A stretch of 64,000 bases of DNA from Sporosarcina aquimarina (GCF_023715615.1 NZ_JAMBOM010000001.1:1387443-1451442), one strand, 5' to 3'. Positions 1 through 9,329 are shown, counted from the first letter of the stretch. The notes: generated from the letters alone by a model not told the origin. Made by a program: numbers and translations.

Positions 1-1
1 T

Positions 2-184
2 AGAACAACTGCATTGATTAGTCACAATTTACGGACGATGAAGCAGATGGATCATATCATTGTTGTCAACAATGGACACGTGGAAGCATCTGGAACACAT
101 GCGGAATTGATAAAAACGAACGAGTTATATGGAGATTTAATCGAGATTCAAAATGAGAAAAACGAGCTGCTGTCATTTATGTAA
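2..184 (+). CDS. ABC transporter ATP-binding protein, C-terminal fragment
   Basis: The reading frame is open at the left edge and ends at TAA 182-184, giving the last 60 residues of a protein that begins outside the window. Visible motifs are TALISHNLRTMKQMD (the switch-region H-loop histidine of ABC ATPases, normally TxxxISHRL) and then a typical exporter NBD tail, DHIIVVNNGHVEASGTHAEL. This is the end of a nucleotide-binding domain, probably of a fused membrane/NBD exporter half. Substrate and partner cannot be seen. The H-loop has Asn where Arg is usual after SH. Confidence 0.85.
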   Translation, partial: RTTALISHNLRTMKQMDHIIVVNNGHVEASGTHAELIKTNELYGDLIEIQNEKNELLSFM

Positions 185-219
185 AGGATAGCAACAAAAA
201 AATAAAAGGGGTGCTTTAC

Positions 220-735
220 ATGGAAACGATTAAAAAAGCTTTTTTAGTATTCATGCTGATGATAGTGACAGGAGCATTAGCAGCTTGTGGCGGAGATTCG
301 GCAAATGATAATTCAGCAAAGCCTGATACAGAAGCGACAGACACTGATACAACAGAGTCTGGAGCAGACGCAAGCGCTGAGAACGTGGAACCAACAGATC
401 CGAACTTCGATAAAATTCTAGACTTGCTCAAAGAAGCAGGAGTAGAAGTTGGCGAAAAAACAACTGGAATTGCTGACATCGCTGGAGCTACACAAGTTAT
501 GAACGTTGTTATTAATGGTGAAGATATGCTTCCTTTCCAAGTTTACATGATGGAACCGGGCAGTGAAAACTTGAAATCAGCAAAAGAAAAAGGCGAAGTG
601 ACAATGGAATTCGAAGGTCAAGAGGGACAAATCCCAATGGAAGTTAAAGATGATTTCCTATACTTTATCGCGGATGGACATCCAGATCATGACAAGGTAT
701 ATGACGTGATGGTAAACGACTTCAGTCAAGAATAA
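220..735 (+). CDS. Small secreted lipoprotein of unknown function
   Basis: The 171-residue protein has a signal peptide with positively charged residues, a hydrophobic core, and the lipobox ALAAC with Cys at residue 23. After cleavage and lipidation it should sit on the outer face of the membrane. An acidic, Asp/Thr/Ser-rich linker (about residues 25-60) is followed by a folded domain with no motif I recognise. The start is ATG 220, because AAAAGGGG at 205-212 is correctly spaced for it; the in-frame GTG at 211 lies inside that ribosome binding site. It is followed by its own terminator, so it is probably monocistronic or the end of the preceding transcript. Confidence 0.8.
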   Translation: METIKKAFLVFMLMIVTGALAACGGDSANDNSAKPDTEATDTDTTESGADASAENVEPTDPNFDKILDLLKEAGVEVGEKTTGIADIAGATQVMNVVINGEDMLPFQVYMMEPGSENLKSAKEKGEVTMEFEGQEGQIPMEVKDDFLYFIADGHPDHDKVYDVMVNDFSQE

Positions 736-746
736 TAAGGATATTC

Positions 747-785
747 GCCGGCATAGCCCCTGCAATCATGCTATGTCGGCTATTT
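747..785 (+). terminator. Rho-independent terminator after the lipoprotein gene
   Basis: Ten-base stem GCCGGCATAG pairs with CTATGTCGGC (one G-U), followed by a T-rich TATTTTAT tract. Confidence 0.75.
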
Positions 786-816
786 TATCACCAACGATAG
801 AAATGGAGGAACGATC

Positions 817-2106
817 ATGAGCATACCTAAAGATGCGATTAAGAGTAATTTGCATGTGCACGTACTTGAAAGTAAAAATTTTAAAACCATCACTGTGGAA
901 TTGAAGTTTCAAACTTTATTAGATCGTGCGACAATTACTGAGAGAACGCTATTACCTGGGGTTTTACGAGCAGGTAGTAAGTTGTATCCAACTGCTGGTG
1001 CAATGCAGAACGAGCTGGATGATTTATATGGGGCATCGTTTCAACTTTATCAAAGTGTTACTGGGAACAGTCACATTTTAACGGTTCAAATGGAGTTCGC
1101 CAACGAACGATTTATTGATAACGAAAATAACCTCGCTGAGAATGTGTTTCGATTTATCAACGAATTCTTATTCAATCCGAAGACTAGTCAAAGCGGTTTT
1201 GATAAAACTACAGTCGGACAAGAAAAAGAAAAGTTAAGAAAAAATCTTGAAGCGAGTAAAGATGATAAAACCTCCTATGCAGATGAGCGATTGATGGATG
1301 AGATGGCACTTGGTGAACGATATGCTGTACACCCGAACGGTTATTTGGAAGACATTGATGCGATTACAGAACAACGACTTTTGTCCTCATACAAAGCACT
1401 TTTGGAGACTGCGAGAATTGATGTTTTCGTTGCAGGAGATGTAAAACCTGAACGGACAAAGGAATTAATTGAAAAAGTGCTTACTGGAGTGCCTAGCGGT
1501 AGTGATCTGCGTTTGGAAGAAGGAGCGGCGTTACCAAAGGAAGTGAAGTCAGTTGAATCGTCAAAGATCATTCGTGAAATAGATGATATCCAGCAAGCAA
1601 AATTGCACATCGGGTATCGTACTCAAACGATTTTTACAGATGATGATTTTGAAGCATTGATGGTAGGAAGTATGCTTCTTGGCGGGCATGCAGGCTCCTT
1701 GCTATTTACGACCGTTCGGGAACAGCATAGTTTAGCGTACTATGTGGGAGCAGACTTAGATCTATTTAGTGATAAACTGATTATTTTCTGTGGAATCGCA
1801 CCTAAGGATTATGAAAAAACTGTAGAAATTATTGATGAACAAATAAAGATTCTACAGACAGGAACATTCTCTCAAGACGTTTTAGAAGATACCAAAGCAA
1901 TGATGGTCGGCAGCTACCAACAAGCACTAGACGGTATCGGCGGAATGATTACAACAGAATATCAGAAAGTACTAACGGGGACACAGAAAACACCACAAGA
2001 GATGATTGAGAAGTTCAAGTCAATCACTCGTGAAGATATTATAAGAGCGACTAGTAAACTAGAGCGAGACACAACGTTTATTCTAACAAGTGAGGAGGGA
2101 CAATAA
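817..2106 (+). CDS. yfmF: YfmF-type M16 peptidase-like protein (non-catalytic partner)
   Basis: The 429-residue protein has the two-lobe insulinase (M16) architecture. The zinc motif HxxEH is missing where it is expected (the region around residues 60-75 reads AGAMQNELDDLYGA), so it should not be a protease by itself. In Bacillus the homologous pair is linked to 5-aminopentanol modification of elongation factor P and is named YfmF/YfmH by annotation pipelines. The next gene is the zinc-containing partner and overlaps it by one base (TAATG), which indicates translational coupling and a probable heterodimer. The AACGATC-spaced ribosome binding site GGAGG lies before ATG 817. Confidence 0.85.
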   Translation: MSIPKDAIKSNLHVHVLESKNFKTITVELKFQTLLDRATITERTLLPGVLRAGSKLYPTAGAMQNELDDLYGASFQLYQSVTGNSHILTVQMEFANERFIDNENNLAENVFRFINEFLFNPKTSQSGFDKTTVGQEKEKLRKNLEASKDDKTSYADERLMDEMALGERYAVHPNGYLEDIDAITEQRLLSSYKALLETARIDVFVAGDVKPERTKELIEKVLTGVPSGSDLRLEEGAALPKEVKSVESSKIIREIDDIQQAKLHIGYRTQTIFTDDDFEALMVGSMLLGGHAGSLLFTTVREQHSLAYYVGADLDLFSDKLIIFCGIAPKDYEKTVEIIDEQIKILQTGTFSQDVLEDTKAMMVGSYQQALDGIGGMITTEYQKVLTGTQKTPQEMIEKFKSITREDIIRATSKLERDTTFILTSEEGQ

Positions 2107-3389
2107 TGGAGAAATTGGCATTTTCAACAATTGATGAAATGGTTTATACAGAACAATTACCGAACGGATTGAATGTCATCTTGATGCCAAAAAAGACATT
2201 AAGCAAAACGTTCGGCATTTTTACGACAGATTTCGGTGCGGCAGATTTAGAATTTATTCCGTTTAATAAAACTGAGTCTGTAAAGATACCGGCGGGGACT
2301 GCCCATTATTTAGAGCATAAGCTGTTTGACAAAGGCGACCATGACGTTTACGCGGACTTTGGTAAGCTAGGTACTGATGCGAATGCGTATACGAGTGATT
2401 CAGAGACCTCTTATTATTTTACAACAGTTGGGAACGAGATTGATAATGTAGAACTGCTATTAAATTTTGTTCAAGATCCTTACTTGACAGATGAGACGGT
2501 GAACAAAGAAAAAGGGATAATTAGTCAAGAATTTCAAATGTACGCAGACATTCCCGATCAGCGTATTTACTTAGCTGTCCAGGAAGCCTTGTTTGCGAAA
2601 CATCCTGTACGAAACGAAGTTCTCGGTACAATCGAATCGATTCACAATATGACCAAAGAAGAATTGTTAACAGCATACGAGACATTCTATCATCCAACAA
2701 ATATGACATTAGCAGTTGCCGGCAATTTTGATACTGAAGAAATGATGACTGCCATTCGAAAAAACCAGGGACAGAAACAATTCCCTGACATCGGTCCATT
2801 TACACGAGTGTATCCTGAAGAGAACAATGAAGCGTTTGCTGCAGAGGTTACTCTTAACATGAATGTAAGTGTTCCCAGATTGATGGTTGGGGTCAAGGAA
2901 TATGGCGGTGAAATCCCAGCTGAAGAACTGGGGCTACGCAAGCTATTAACGAATATGACGCTAGACTATTTTTATAGTCGTAGCGGTCAATTTTATCAGG
3001 AATTACTTGAGGAAGAGCTCGTAGATTCATCATTTATATACACTTCTGTAATCGATAAAACATTCGGTTTCACGATGATCGGCAGTAACTCAAATCACCC
3101 TGAACAACTGGCAATAACAATTAAGAAGCAGCTACATTCACTATCAACATTTGAGCTAGAAGAACAGCAGTTCGAACGCTTGAAAAAGAGAACAATCGGA
3201 AAGACACTAAGACGCATGAACTCTATAGAAAACAATGCACAGGGTATGATCTGGAACCGCAATCGAGGGTTGTCCTATTTTGAAACAATCCCAGCCATCC
3301 AACAACTGACACTCGATGATTGGAAATCATTCCTCCTTTCATGGATCCACGAAGAGCGCATGACAGTTGTCACTATCCAGCCTGAATAA
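2106..3389 (+). CDS. yfmH: YfmH-type M16 zinc peptidase (catalytic partner)
   Basis: The 427-residue M16 protein has the inverted zinc motif HYLEH near residue 73 (context GTAHYLEHKLFDKG), with a downstream Glu-rich helix expected to supply the third ligand. It should be the catalytic half of the YfmF/YfmH pair tied to EF-P modification; that role is family knowledge and is not shown here. GAGGAGGG lies just upstream, inside the end of yfmF. A terminator follows directly, so the transcript probably ends here. In Bacillus subtilis the homologues lie among ymf genes downstream of spoIIIE. Confidence 0.88.
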   Translation: MEKLAFSTIDEMVYTEQLPNGLNVILMPKKTLSKTFGIFTTDFGAADLEFIPFNKTESVKIPAGTAHYLEHKLFDKGDHDVYADFGKLGTDANAYTSDSETSYYFTTVGNEIDNVELLLNFVQDPYLTDETVNKEKGIISQEFQMYADIPDQRIYLAVQEALFAKHPVRNEVLGTIESIHNMTKEELLTAYETFYHPTNMTLAVAGNFDTEEMMTAIRKNQGQKQFPDIGPFTRVYPEENNEAFAAEVTLNMNVSVPRLMVGVKEYGGEIPAEELGLRKLLTNMTLDYFYSRSGQFYQELLEEELVDSSFIYTSVIDKTFGFTMIGSNSNHPEQLAITIKKQLHSLSTFELEEQQFERLKKRTIGKTLRRMNSIENNAQGMIWNRNRGLSYFETIPAIQQLTLDDWKSFLLSWIHEERMTVVTIQPE

Positions 3390-3395
3390 CCATAG

Positions 3396-3428
3396 CTCTT
3401 CTTCCGTAATGGGAGAAGAGTTTTTTTA
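3396..3428 (+). terminator. Terminator after yfmH
   Basis: Stem CTCTTCT/AGAAGAG with a short loop, followed by seven T. Confidence 0.8.
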
Positions 3429-3500
3429 TTTGCATAATTACGCCGATTACTTGGGATATGGTATAATTCGAACAACATTAGTTGACAAGGTGATCAATAC

Positions 3501-4817
3501 ATGAATATTATCTCGGGGATTTTTTTAACGATTACAGTTTTTACAGGGCTCTTTCTAGCTCAATCAGCAGTAGGTATTCATCCGTTAAAGTCGATACAGA
3601 AAGTAATCCTCTCCATAGTAATCGCAACTATTGTTTTCGAAGCGCTTCAATTTCTTACGGGAAGGGAGCTTAATTCGGGCATCGTCTCGATCCTTTTACT
3701 ACCTGGGCTCGTATGGTTCGTTCGCATGCCGTTCCTCCAGGCAGTTTTTACGATTCTACTTGGATGGACTTATCAGATAGCAATCGTCTATGTGTTGCAA
3801 CGAAATCTTTTTGAATTAGCGATTATGCAGGCTAAATTAGAAGCCGATTCCTTCATCATCTTCATGATGGAACTGTTTATACTCATGAATAATTTGTTAA
3901 TCATTTTATTTGTTGTACGTTTGAAACCAATTTTACTTCCAGCTGAAGTGTTCAGAAAAACTGAAACAACTGATAAACCCAAATTGGTGCATCATACTAC
4001 TTTATTAGCTAGTGCAGTTTTGCTTATTGTAATGGGAATATTTTTCCAATACACTTATAATGAGCGACAATTTTTCACTCCAGCTTATCGACTTTTCTTA
4101 ACAGGTTGGTCCCTGTTATTACTAGCAATTTTGGTCGTTTATTTAAAAACATCACTTCGGCAAAAGCTCGCACAAGAAAAATTCTACCTAGACCAGCAAT
4201 ACCAGCAAGATATGCTTTCTTTCTTTACGGTAATCCGTTCGCAACGTCATGATTTCACCTTTCACTTAACATCAATATACGGACTTTTGAAAAAGAACGA
4301 GTATGATGAAGCGAGCTCATATATTGGTCAAGTCGTTCAGCAAGTTCAGGATGTCAACGAATTACTTCCTCTAGCTCATCCTGCAATGAGTGCACTGCTA
4401 AACACACAAGGGGAACTGGCTAAGCAAAAAGGAATTGAAATCCACTATTCAATATTTGATGATTTACGGGGAATTCCTGTTTCAGTATATGATGTCAATA
4501 AAATTCTGGGGAATCTCATTCAAAACGCAATGGAAGAACTCGAATTGCTGCCAGCTATAGAGCGTAAACTACATGTGGAAATTACGAAAGAAAAAAGGCA
4601 TTACGTGATTCGTATTCGTAATCGAACCACAGCAGACCATCAACGTATCATGAGCATGTTCCAATCCGGATTTTCAACAAAAAGTTCACACGAAGGAATT
4701 GGTCTTGCAGGAGTTGAAAAAATTGTGACTGCGAATTTTGGGGTGATTTTCCCTGAATTGAGTGAAGAGTGGTTGACCATACACGTAAGAATACCAGAAG
4801 ACACAGAAAATTATTGA
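3501..4817 (+). CDS. GHKL-type sensor histidine kinase (AgrC/CitA-like)
   Basis: The 438-residue protein has about six hydrophobic segments in residues 1-215, a short coiled helix, then a cytoplasmic kinase domain. The H-box is SQRHDFTFHL near residue 250 (RHD pattern of AgrC-like kinases). The N-box is LGNLIQNAMEEL near 337 and the G-box is HEGIGLAGVEK near 395. No separate extracellular sensor domain is visible, so the membrane bundle itself is the likely sensor, as in peptide-sensing kinases. The response-regulator gene follows by 22 bases. No AgrD-like peptide gene was seen beside it, so the signal is unknown. Confidence 0.85.
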   Translation: MNIISGIFLTITVFTGLFLAQSAVGIHPLKSIQKVILSIVIATIVFEALQFLTGRELNSGIVSILLLPGLVWFVRMPFLQAVFTILLGWTYQIAIVYVLQRNLFELAIMQAKLEADSFIIFMMELFILMNNLLIILFVVRLKPILLPAEVFRKTETTDKPKLVHHTTLLASAVLLIVMGIFFQYTYNERQFFTPAYRLFLTGWSLLLLAILVVYLKTSLRQKLAQEKFYLDQQYQQDMLSFFTVIRSQRHDFTFHLTSIYGLLKKNEYDEASSYIGQVVQQVQDVNELLPLAHPAMSALLNTQGELAKQKGIEIHYSIFDDLRGIPVSVYDVNKILGNLIQNAMEELELLPAIERKLHVEITKEKRHYVIRIRNRTTADHQRIMSMFQSGFSTKSSHEGIGLAGVEKIVTANFGVIFPELSEEWLTIHVRIPEDTENY

Positions 4818-4839
4818 AGCGATTTAAAGGGGGAGTAGT

Positions 4840-5577
4840 ATGCAAATCCGAACAATGATTGTAGATGATGATCAGCAAGCAATTGATTTACTAGCTGCTG
4901 ATCTTAAATCTTTTCCTTTCATTTCACTCATTAATACCGCAAATAGCGGGAAGTCGGCATTGGCTGTTTTACGAACGGAGAAAGTAGATTTATTATTTTT
5001 AGACATTGAAATTGGGGATATAACTGGTTTAGAGTTAGCTGGACATATTCAGTCCGTATATCCTCATATTGAAATTGTCTTTGTTACGGGACATGCGGGA
5101 TTTGCGCTAGAGGGTTATGACTACCGTCCCTTAGATTTTCTTATCAAACCTATCAATTTTTTTAGGTTAGAGAAAACAATGATGACTGTTCAAAAGTCTT
5201 TTCAAGAATCTCAGAAATCCAGTATCCCGAATCATAAAATCGGTATGAAGGTTTCAGGTGGAATTCGTATTGTGAATGTAGGGGATATTTTATATATCGA
5301 AAAAAGTGGACGCAAAATCTCAATTGTCACTTTGCATGAGTCATTTATTTCTGGAGATTCCATGAAAGAAATCGAAACGATGTTCGATGGATATGGTTTT
5401 TATCGAGCTCATCAGTCTTTCATCGTTCCTTTACATCATATAATTGCAGTTCAGTCGGATTCCACCGCACGTTCTTATACCATTGAGCTTTTGAATGGAC
5501 AGCAAATCCCATTAAGTCGAAACAAATATAGTGAACTTCAAACTTTGCTGGAAGCAGAGGGAATTCAAATTGTGTAA
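4840..5577 (+). CDS. LytTR-family response regulator
   Basis: The 245-residue protein has a receiver domain (about 1-120) with acidic residues DDD at 9-11, phospho-acceptor Asp in LLFLDIEIG near 55, and the conserved Lys in FLIKPINF near 105. A LytTR DNA-binding domain occupies about 138-240 (ILYIEKSGRK, FYRAHQSFIV, PLSRNKY). It is cotranscribed with the kinase upstream and closed by a strong terminator. Members of this family bind paired direct repeats about 21 bp apart; I found no convincing pair in the neighbouring promoters, so the targets are unknown. Confidence 0.9.
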   Translation: MQIRTMIVDDDQQAIDLLAADLKSFPFISLINTANSGKSALAVLRTEKVDLLFLDIEIGDITGLELAGHIQSVYPHIEIVFVTGHAGFALEGYDYRPLDFLIKPINFFRLEKTMMTVQKSFQESQKSSIPNHKIGMKVSGGIRIVNVGDILYIEKSGRKISIVTLHESFISGDSMKEIETMFDGYGFYRAHQSFIVPLHHIIAVQSDSTARSYTIELLNGQQIPLSRNKYSELQTLLEAEGIQIV

Positions 5578-5620
5578 AGAGGAACAGATTGCTGGTAAAA
5601 GCATCTGTTCCTCTTGTTTT
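5578..5620 (+). terminator. Terminator after the two-component operon
   Basis: Twelve-base perfect stem AGAGGAACAGAT/ATCTGTTCCTCT, followed by TTGTTTT. Confidence 0.88.
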
Positions 5621-5675
5621 GGTTAGTTATCTGAATTATCATTAAACTGAGTATCTCAAATTGAGGGGGATGTTG

Positions 5676-7271
5676 ATGACTAGTCAATTCAATGTTGAAA
5701 GTCTTATCGATCATGTTCAGTCTGTGCGAAGAAATACGTTAGGTGATTTGCTACTCCGAACGAGTGAACGATTTCCAACAAAGCTTGCACTCGTTTTTAA
5801 GAGTCAACGTCTTACTTATGAAGAGCTGAATGTTTTAGTGAATCGTACAGCACACGGCTTATTATCAGTCGGTATAAAGAAAGGTGACTTTGTCACTGTG
5901 ATGTCTAGAAACAGTTTAGATTTTGTCGTCTTGAACTTTGCTTTAGCTCGCATCGGATCGATAATGGTCCCCATCAATTATATGCTAACTAAAGACGAAA
6001 TTAGCTATATTATCGAACATGCCCGAATTCATGCTGTGTTTGCCTCAAAAGAGTTTACAGCAATTATGGACCAATCCTTGGTACGTCATGAAGTTGAGAA
6101 AAAAGTAATCATTGGTCAGTTTGATGAATGTTCGCCTGAACAGTGGATTTCCATCAACACCATTCGAAAGGGTCAGTCTGCTGATCTCCCAGAAATACAA
6201 ATCGAAGATGATGATGTCGCGCAGGTGTTATATACAAGCGGTACGGAGTCGCGTCCTAAAGGTGTTATGTTAAGTCATAAAAGCTTGATAAGTGAATATG
6301 TCAGCAGCATGATTGACGGGAAAATGAGCGCAGAAGATATCGTTATACATGCGCTCCCTCTATACCACAGTGCTCAATTGCACGTCTTCCTTGGCCCGAG
6401 TGTATATTTAGGTTCAACTGGGATTATTTTAGAATTTCCATCACCAGAGACGATTTTACAAACTATCGAAGAGGAAGGGGCATCGTTGTTGTTCTGTCCT
6501 CCAACTGTGTGGATTGCTCTTCTTCGGCATGCAGATTTCGATAAAAGGGATTTGTCTACTTTGAAAAAATGCTATTATGGCGCTGCGATTATGCCGATGG
6601 AAATCTTGAAAGAACTAAAAAATCGGTTACCAGGTGCATCCCTTTGGAATTTTTATGGCCAAACGGAAGTTGCGCCTCTCGCAACTGCACTACAACCTGA
6701 GGACCAACTAAGGAAACTAGGTTCAGCAGGATTGCCAACTTTGAATGTGCAGACAAGGATTGTAAGTGATCAAGATGAGGAAGTTCCACGAGGGCAACTC
6801 GGTGAAATCGTCCATAGAACGCCACATGCGATGAAAGGATATTTGCACGATGCAGAAAAAACAGCAGAAGCTTTTCGTGGAGGTTGGTTTCATACGGGTG
6901 ATTTGGGTATCATGGATGAAGATGGCTATTTAACGATTGTGGATCGGAAAAAAGATATGATTAACACGGGTGGAGTCAATGTTTCCAGCAGAGAAGTCGA
7001 GGAAGTCATTTATGAAATGGAAGGTGTGTCCGAAGTGGCGGTCATTAGTATTCCAGATTCTTATTGGATTGAAGCAGTTACTGCAATAGTCATTCCGAAA
7101 GCACATACGGAAATACAGAAAGACGAGGTTATCGAGTTCTGCAAACAACGATTGTCATCATTTAAAGTGCCGAAGTATGTAGAGTTTACAAACGAACTGC
7201 CTAAGAATCCTAGTGGGAAAGTATTAAAACGCACGTTGCGAACAGATTACACGAACTTGAGCGGTAAATGA
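5676..7271 (+). CDS. Acyl-CoA synthetase (AMP-forming, fatty-acid CoA ligase family)
   Basis: The 531-residue ANL-superfamily enzyme should activate a carboxylic acid with ATP and CoA. Motifs in order are the P-loop YTSGTESRPKGVMLSH (near 185), YGQTEVAP (near 325), HTGDLGIMDEDGYLTIVDRKKD (hinge, near 410), and PKNPSGKVLKR with the catalytic Lys (near 510). The chain length of the acid cannot be told. ATG 5676 is chosen because AGGGGG at 5664-5669 is six bases away; ATG 5670 touches the ribosome binding site. It stands alone on the plus strand, converging with the zinc-finger gene that follows. Confidence 0.88.
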   Translation: MTSQFNVESLIDHVQSVRRNTLGDLLLRTSERFPTKLALVFKSQRLTYEELNVLVNRTAHGLLSVGIKKGDFVTVMSRNSLDFVVLNFALARIGSIMVPINYMLTKDEISYIIEHARIHAVFASKEFTAIMDQSLVRHEVEKKVIIGQFDECSPEQWISINTIRKGQSADLPEIQIEDDDVAQVLYTSGTESRPKGVMLSHKSLISEYVSSMIDGKMSAEDIVIHALPLYHSAQLHVFLGPSVYLGSTGIILEFPSPETILQTIEEEGASLLFCPPTVWIALLRHADFDKRDLSTLKKCYYGAAIMPMEILKELKNRLPGASLWNFYGQTEVAPLATALQPEDQLRKLGSAGLPTLNVQTRIVSDQDEEVPRGQLGEIVHRTPHAMKGYLHDAEKTAEAFRGGWFHTGDLGIMDEDGYLTIVDRKKDMINTGGVNVSSREVEEVIYEMEGVSEVAVISIPDSYWIEAVTAIVIPKAHTEIQKDEVIEFCKQRLSSFKVPKYVEFTNELPKNPSGKVLKRTLRTDYTNLSGK

Positions 7272-7283
7272 ATACTTCGTCTG

Positions 7284-7625
7284 TCAGGAACGTGTTTCTG
7301 TTTCGAAGTACAAGTGCGCATGGAGGCTACATCCTGGATTAAAGTTACTATGACAGGTAGGACAGCTGGATCGGCAGCTTAAATACTGTGCGACGGTCAA
7401 TTCATGTCCACAACTGCCGCACAAAACGGCTTTTTGATCAAAGGAATTTTGTGGCCATGGTTGTGGCTGACCACATCCACAATGTGCATGGCATTCGTAA
7501 CAAGGGAAATACTGATTGCAGCAATAAAATTTAATGGCAATACGATCGAGTTCTTTATGATAATGCGCGCATCTCGTTTCAGAATCAACTTGGATTCCAA
7601 GAACCGTTTGTCCATGAATTTGCAC
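7284..7625 (-). CDS. CHY zinc-finger protein
   Basis: The 113-residue protein contains the zinc-ligand pattern of the CHY/pirh2-type domain: CAHYHKELD, CCNQYFPCYECHAHCG, CGSCGHELTVAQYL, CPTCHSNFNPGC. These are many Cys and His residues spaced to bind about three zinc ions. In bacteria the function of this small stand-alone family is unknown. The start is GTG 7625, placed eleven bases after AAAGGAG; this gives the length normal for the family, whereas the longer open frame upstream has no ribosome binding site. A weak convergent hairpin (TACTTCG/CGAAGTA) separates it from the acyl-CoA ligase. Confidence 0.82.
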   Translation of the reverse strand: MQIHGQTVLGIQVDSETRCAHYHKELDRIAIKFYCCNQYFPCYECHAHCGCGQPQPWPQNSFDQKAVLCGSCGHELTVAQYLSCRSSCPTCHSNFNPGCSLHAHLYFETETRS

Positions 7626-7767
7626 CAGACTTTCAACTCCTTTCTCTTTATTGTAAGCTAAAATATGAAAGCAGACAAAAAGCATGAATTTACGTGGATT
7701 CAAGACATTTTGATGCATACTACAACATGTTTTGTGGTATACACAAGTAGGAAGGAGGGATTGCTGA

Positions 7768-8190
7768 ATGACATTTGTCCACTTAGGCGTGTTTTTACTC
7801 GCCGTATCGTTCGCGATCTTCGCAATTTATTTATGTATTGTCCTATCTCGAATATCCGGACTGCTGACGACTGTCGGGAGTACTGTGAACCGAATGGTAG
7901 ACAAAACGGATGTCACCATTAAAGAATTAGAGCTGACAATTGTCGAAGCGAGAACTTCAGCTACTGATGTACAAATGAAATTAGATGCTTTGAACAACGT
8001 AGCAGCAACTGCGAAAAATCTTGGAGATACTGCGTACACAGCTACACAAAGTGTACATGGGATGGTAAAGACTTTTGCGGAGCAGCCGGATTTACCGGGT
8101 ACTAAGCCTTTCATTGGGCTAATCCAGTTAGCAGAGTTTGCTTCTAGCCTTCTCTCTACATGGAAGAAAGCTGAAAATGTAACGAAATGA
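7768..8190 (+). CDS. DUF948 membrane protein (1 of 4)
   Basis: The 140-residue protein has one N-terminal transmembrane helix (about residues 5-27), followed by an amphipathic coiled-coil-like region rich in Thr, Asn and Asp (VNRMVDKTDVTIKELELTI). This is the pattern of DUF948 proteins, which in Bacillus (YtxG-like) are general-stress associated. The region after the helix probably forms a long helix near the membrane, comparable with methyl-accepting-protein signalling helices but without a conserved hairpin tip. A strong GGAGGG ribosome binding site precedes it. It is followed 13 bases later by a second member, forming a two-gene operon. Confidence 0.78.
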   Translation: MTFVHLGVFLLAVSFAIFAIYLCIVLSRISGLLTTVGSTVNRMVDKTDVTIKELELTIVEARTSATDVQMKLDALNNVAATAKNLGDTAYTATQSVHGMVKTFAEQPDLPGTKPFIGLIQLAEFASSLLSTWKKAENVTK

Positions 8191-8203
8191 TGGAGGGATG
8201 AAG

Positions 8204-8755
8204 ATGAGTTTAACCGGAATTGGAGTACTCCTAATCGGAGTCGCGTTTCTCATACTTGCGATTTACATAGCGCGAGTGTTGAATGGTGTTGCAGGCTCAT
8301 TAGGCGGAGTGAACAAAACACTCGAGCAACTGCCAGACCAACTCGATGGAATATTAGGTGAAACAGGACAGCTGATACGTCATTCAAATGATACTTTGTC
8401 AGATGTGAATGAGAAATTGGGCAACTTGACGCCAATGTTTGAAGTAGTGGGTGATGTTGGGAATACGACACGCAATTTAACAGCTTCACTTCATAATGTG
8501 ACAGATGCTGGAAAACGTAAAGTGGACCGTTTGGATGAGAGTATTCGAAACAAATCCATTGGCGGCCTTTATGGAACAGTAGCTCTAGGTTATTTTGCAA
8601 TACGCAAGAGCGCAGCAATGAAAAAATCGACAAGCTATTCACGACCAGGTACTTTACTTGGTGAAGGGGAGCAACGTGCAAATGACATTCAGCGGATGAA
8701 AGCTGAAGCAGCTGTTGCTGCAAAATCCGGAAAGTATGTGAAAGAGGATTTATAA
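8204..8755 (+). CDS. DUF948 membrane protein (2 of 4)
   Basis: The 183-residue protein has an N-terminal transmembrane helix (about 4-24), then a helical region (GGVNKTLEQLPDQLDGILGE, DTLSDVNEKLGNLTPMFEVVGD). Its GNTTRNLTASL segment aligns by eye with GEAARSLTQSA of the minus-strand member ending at 8883. The C-terminal 60 residues are a charged, Ala/Lys/Ser-rich tail. ATG 8204 is preferred over ATG 8198 because GGAGGG is at 8192-8197. The gene ends in a terminator. Confidence 0.78.
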   Translation: MSLTGIGVLLIGVAFLILAIYIARVLNGVAGSLGGVNKTLEQLPDQLDGILGETGQLIRHSNDTLSDVNEKLGNLTPMFEVVGDVGNTTRNLTASLHNVTDAGKRKVDRLDESIRNKSIGGLYGTVALGYFAIRKSAAMKKSTSYSRPGTLLGEGEQRANDIQRMKAEAAVAAKSGKYVKEDL

Positions 8756-8761
8756 AAGATA

Positions 8762-8792
8762 AAAAAAGCGCTGGCAGTTGCCGGCGTTTTTG
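8762..8792 (+). terminator. Terminator after the plus-strand DUF948 pair
   Basis: Stem CGCTGGCA/TGCCGGCG flanked by AAAAAAA and TTTTTG. Confidence 0.8.
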
Positions 8793-8845
8793 TTTGGAGA
8801 AATTTGATAGTAAAGGGGGAGCTTCCTAAACTCATGTCCAATATA

Positions 8846-8878
8846 TATAAAAAGCCGGTGCTCATCGGCACCGGCTTA
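8846..8878 (-). terminator. Terminator of the minus-strand DUF948 pair
   Basis: Ten-base stem AAGCCGGTGC with its complement GGCACCGGCTT; reading on the minus strand, the stem is followed by TTTTTATA. Confidence 0.78.
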
Positions 8879-8882
8879 CAAG

Positions 8883-9329
8883 TTATTTCTTAAGAAGTTC
8901 TGCTTCTGTCTTCATTTCTTTTTTGTTTTGCTGAAGGTAGAAGAGGAATGACAGGAAACCATACAACCCTTGATATCTTTTACGTCTAGTTAAGTTTGCT
9001 GCATCTCCAGTATTCTCTTTCAACGTATTCGATTTACTTAATGCACTTTGTGTGAGAGAACGAGCAGCTTCTCCAGTATCGCCAACAATCTTGAAAAGAG
9101 GAGTAATTTCGTTTACTTGCTGATTCACATTACCGATCGTTTCGTTACTCGTATTCAACACGAGCTGTGCTTGTCCGGTTACGTCATCCATTACATTTGG
9201 CAACTTTTCAGTTGTCTGTTTCAAGTTATCCATAACGTCTCCAAGGTTCTTGAGAGGTTTGATCAGAATCACGACTAAAACTGCAAAGGCAATTCCAATG
9301 ACCAATACACCAATACCCATCCAATCCAT
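8883..9329 (-). CDS. DUF948 membrane protein (3 of 4)
   Basis: The 148-residue protein has one N-terminal transmembrane helix (about 5-25), then a helical region with the pattern LKQTTEKLPNVMDDVTGQAQ and VNEITPLFKIVGDTGEAARSL, which is close to the second plus-strand member (LEQLPDQLDGI, LTPMFEVVGDVGN). The C terminus is basic, with a short aromatic stretch (GLYGFLSFLFYLQQ) also present in that member as GGLYGTVALGYFAI. The two are clear paralogues. AGAGGTGAT lies correctly before ATG 9329. It is 16 bases downstream of member 4 and presumably cotranscribed with it. Confidence 0.78.
   Translation of the reverse strand: MDWMGIGVLVIGIAFAVLVVILIKPLKNLGDVMDNLKQTTEKLPNVMDDVTGQAQLVLNTSNETIGNVNQQVNEITPLFKIVGDTGEAARSLTQSALSKSNTLKENTGDAANLTRRKRYQGLYGFLSFLFYLQQNKKEMKTEAELLKK

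Noticed and set aside
7636..7718. Longer N terminus of the CHY zinc-finger gene
   Set aside because: No ribosome binding site, and the protein would exceed the family length; GTG 7625 fits better.
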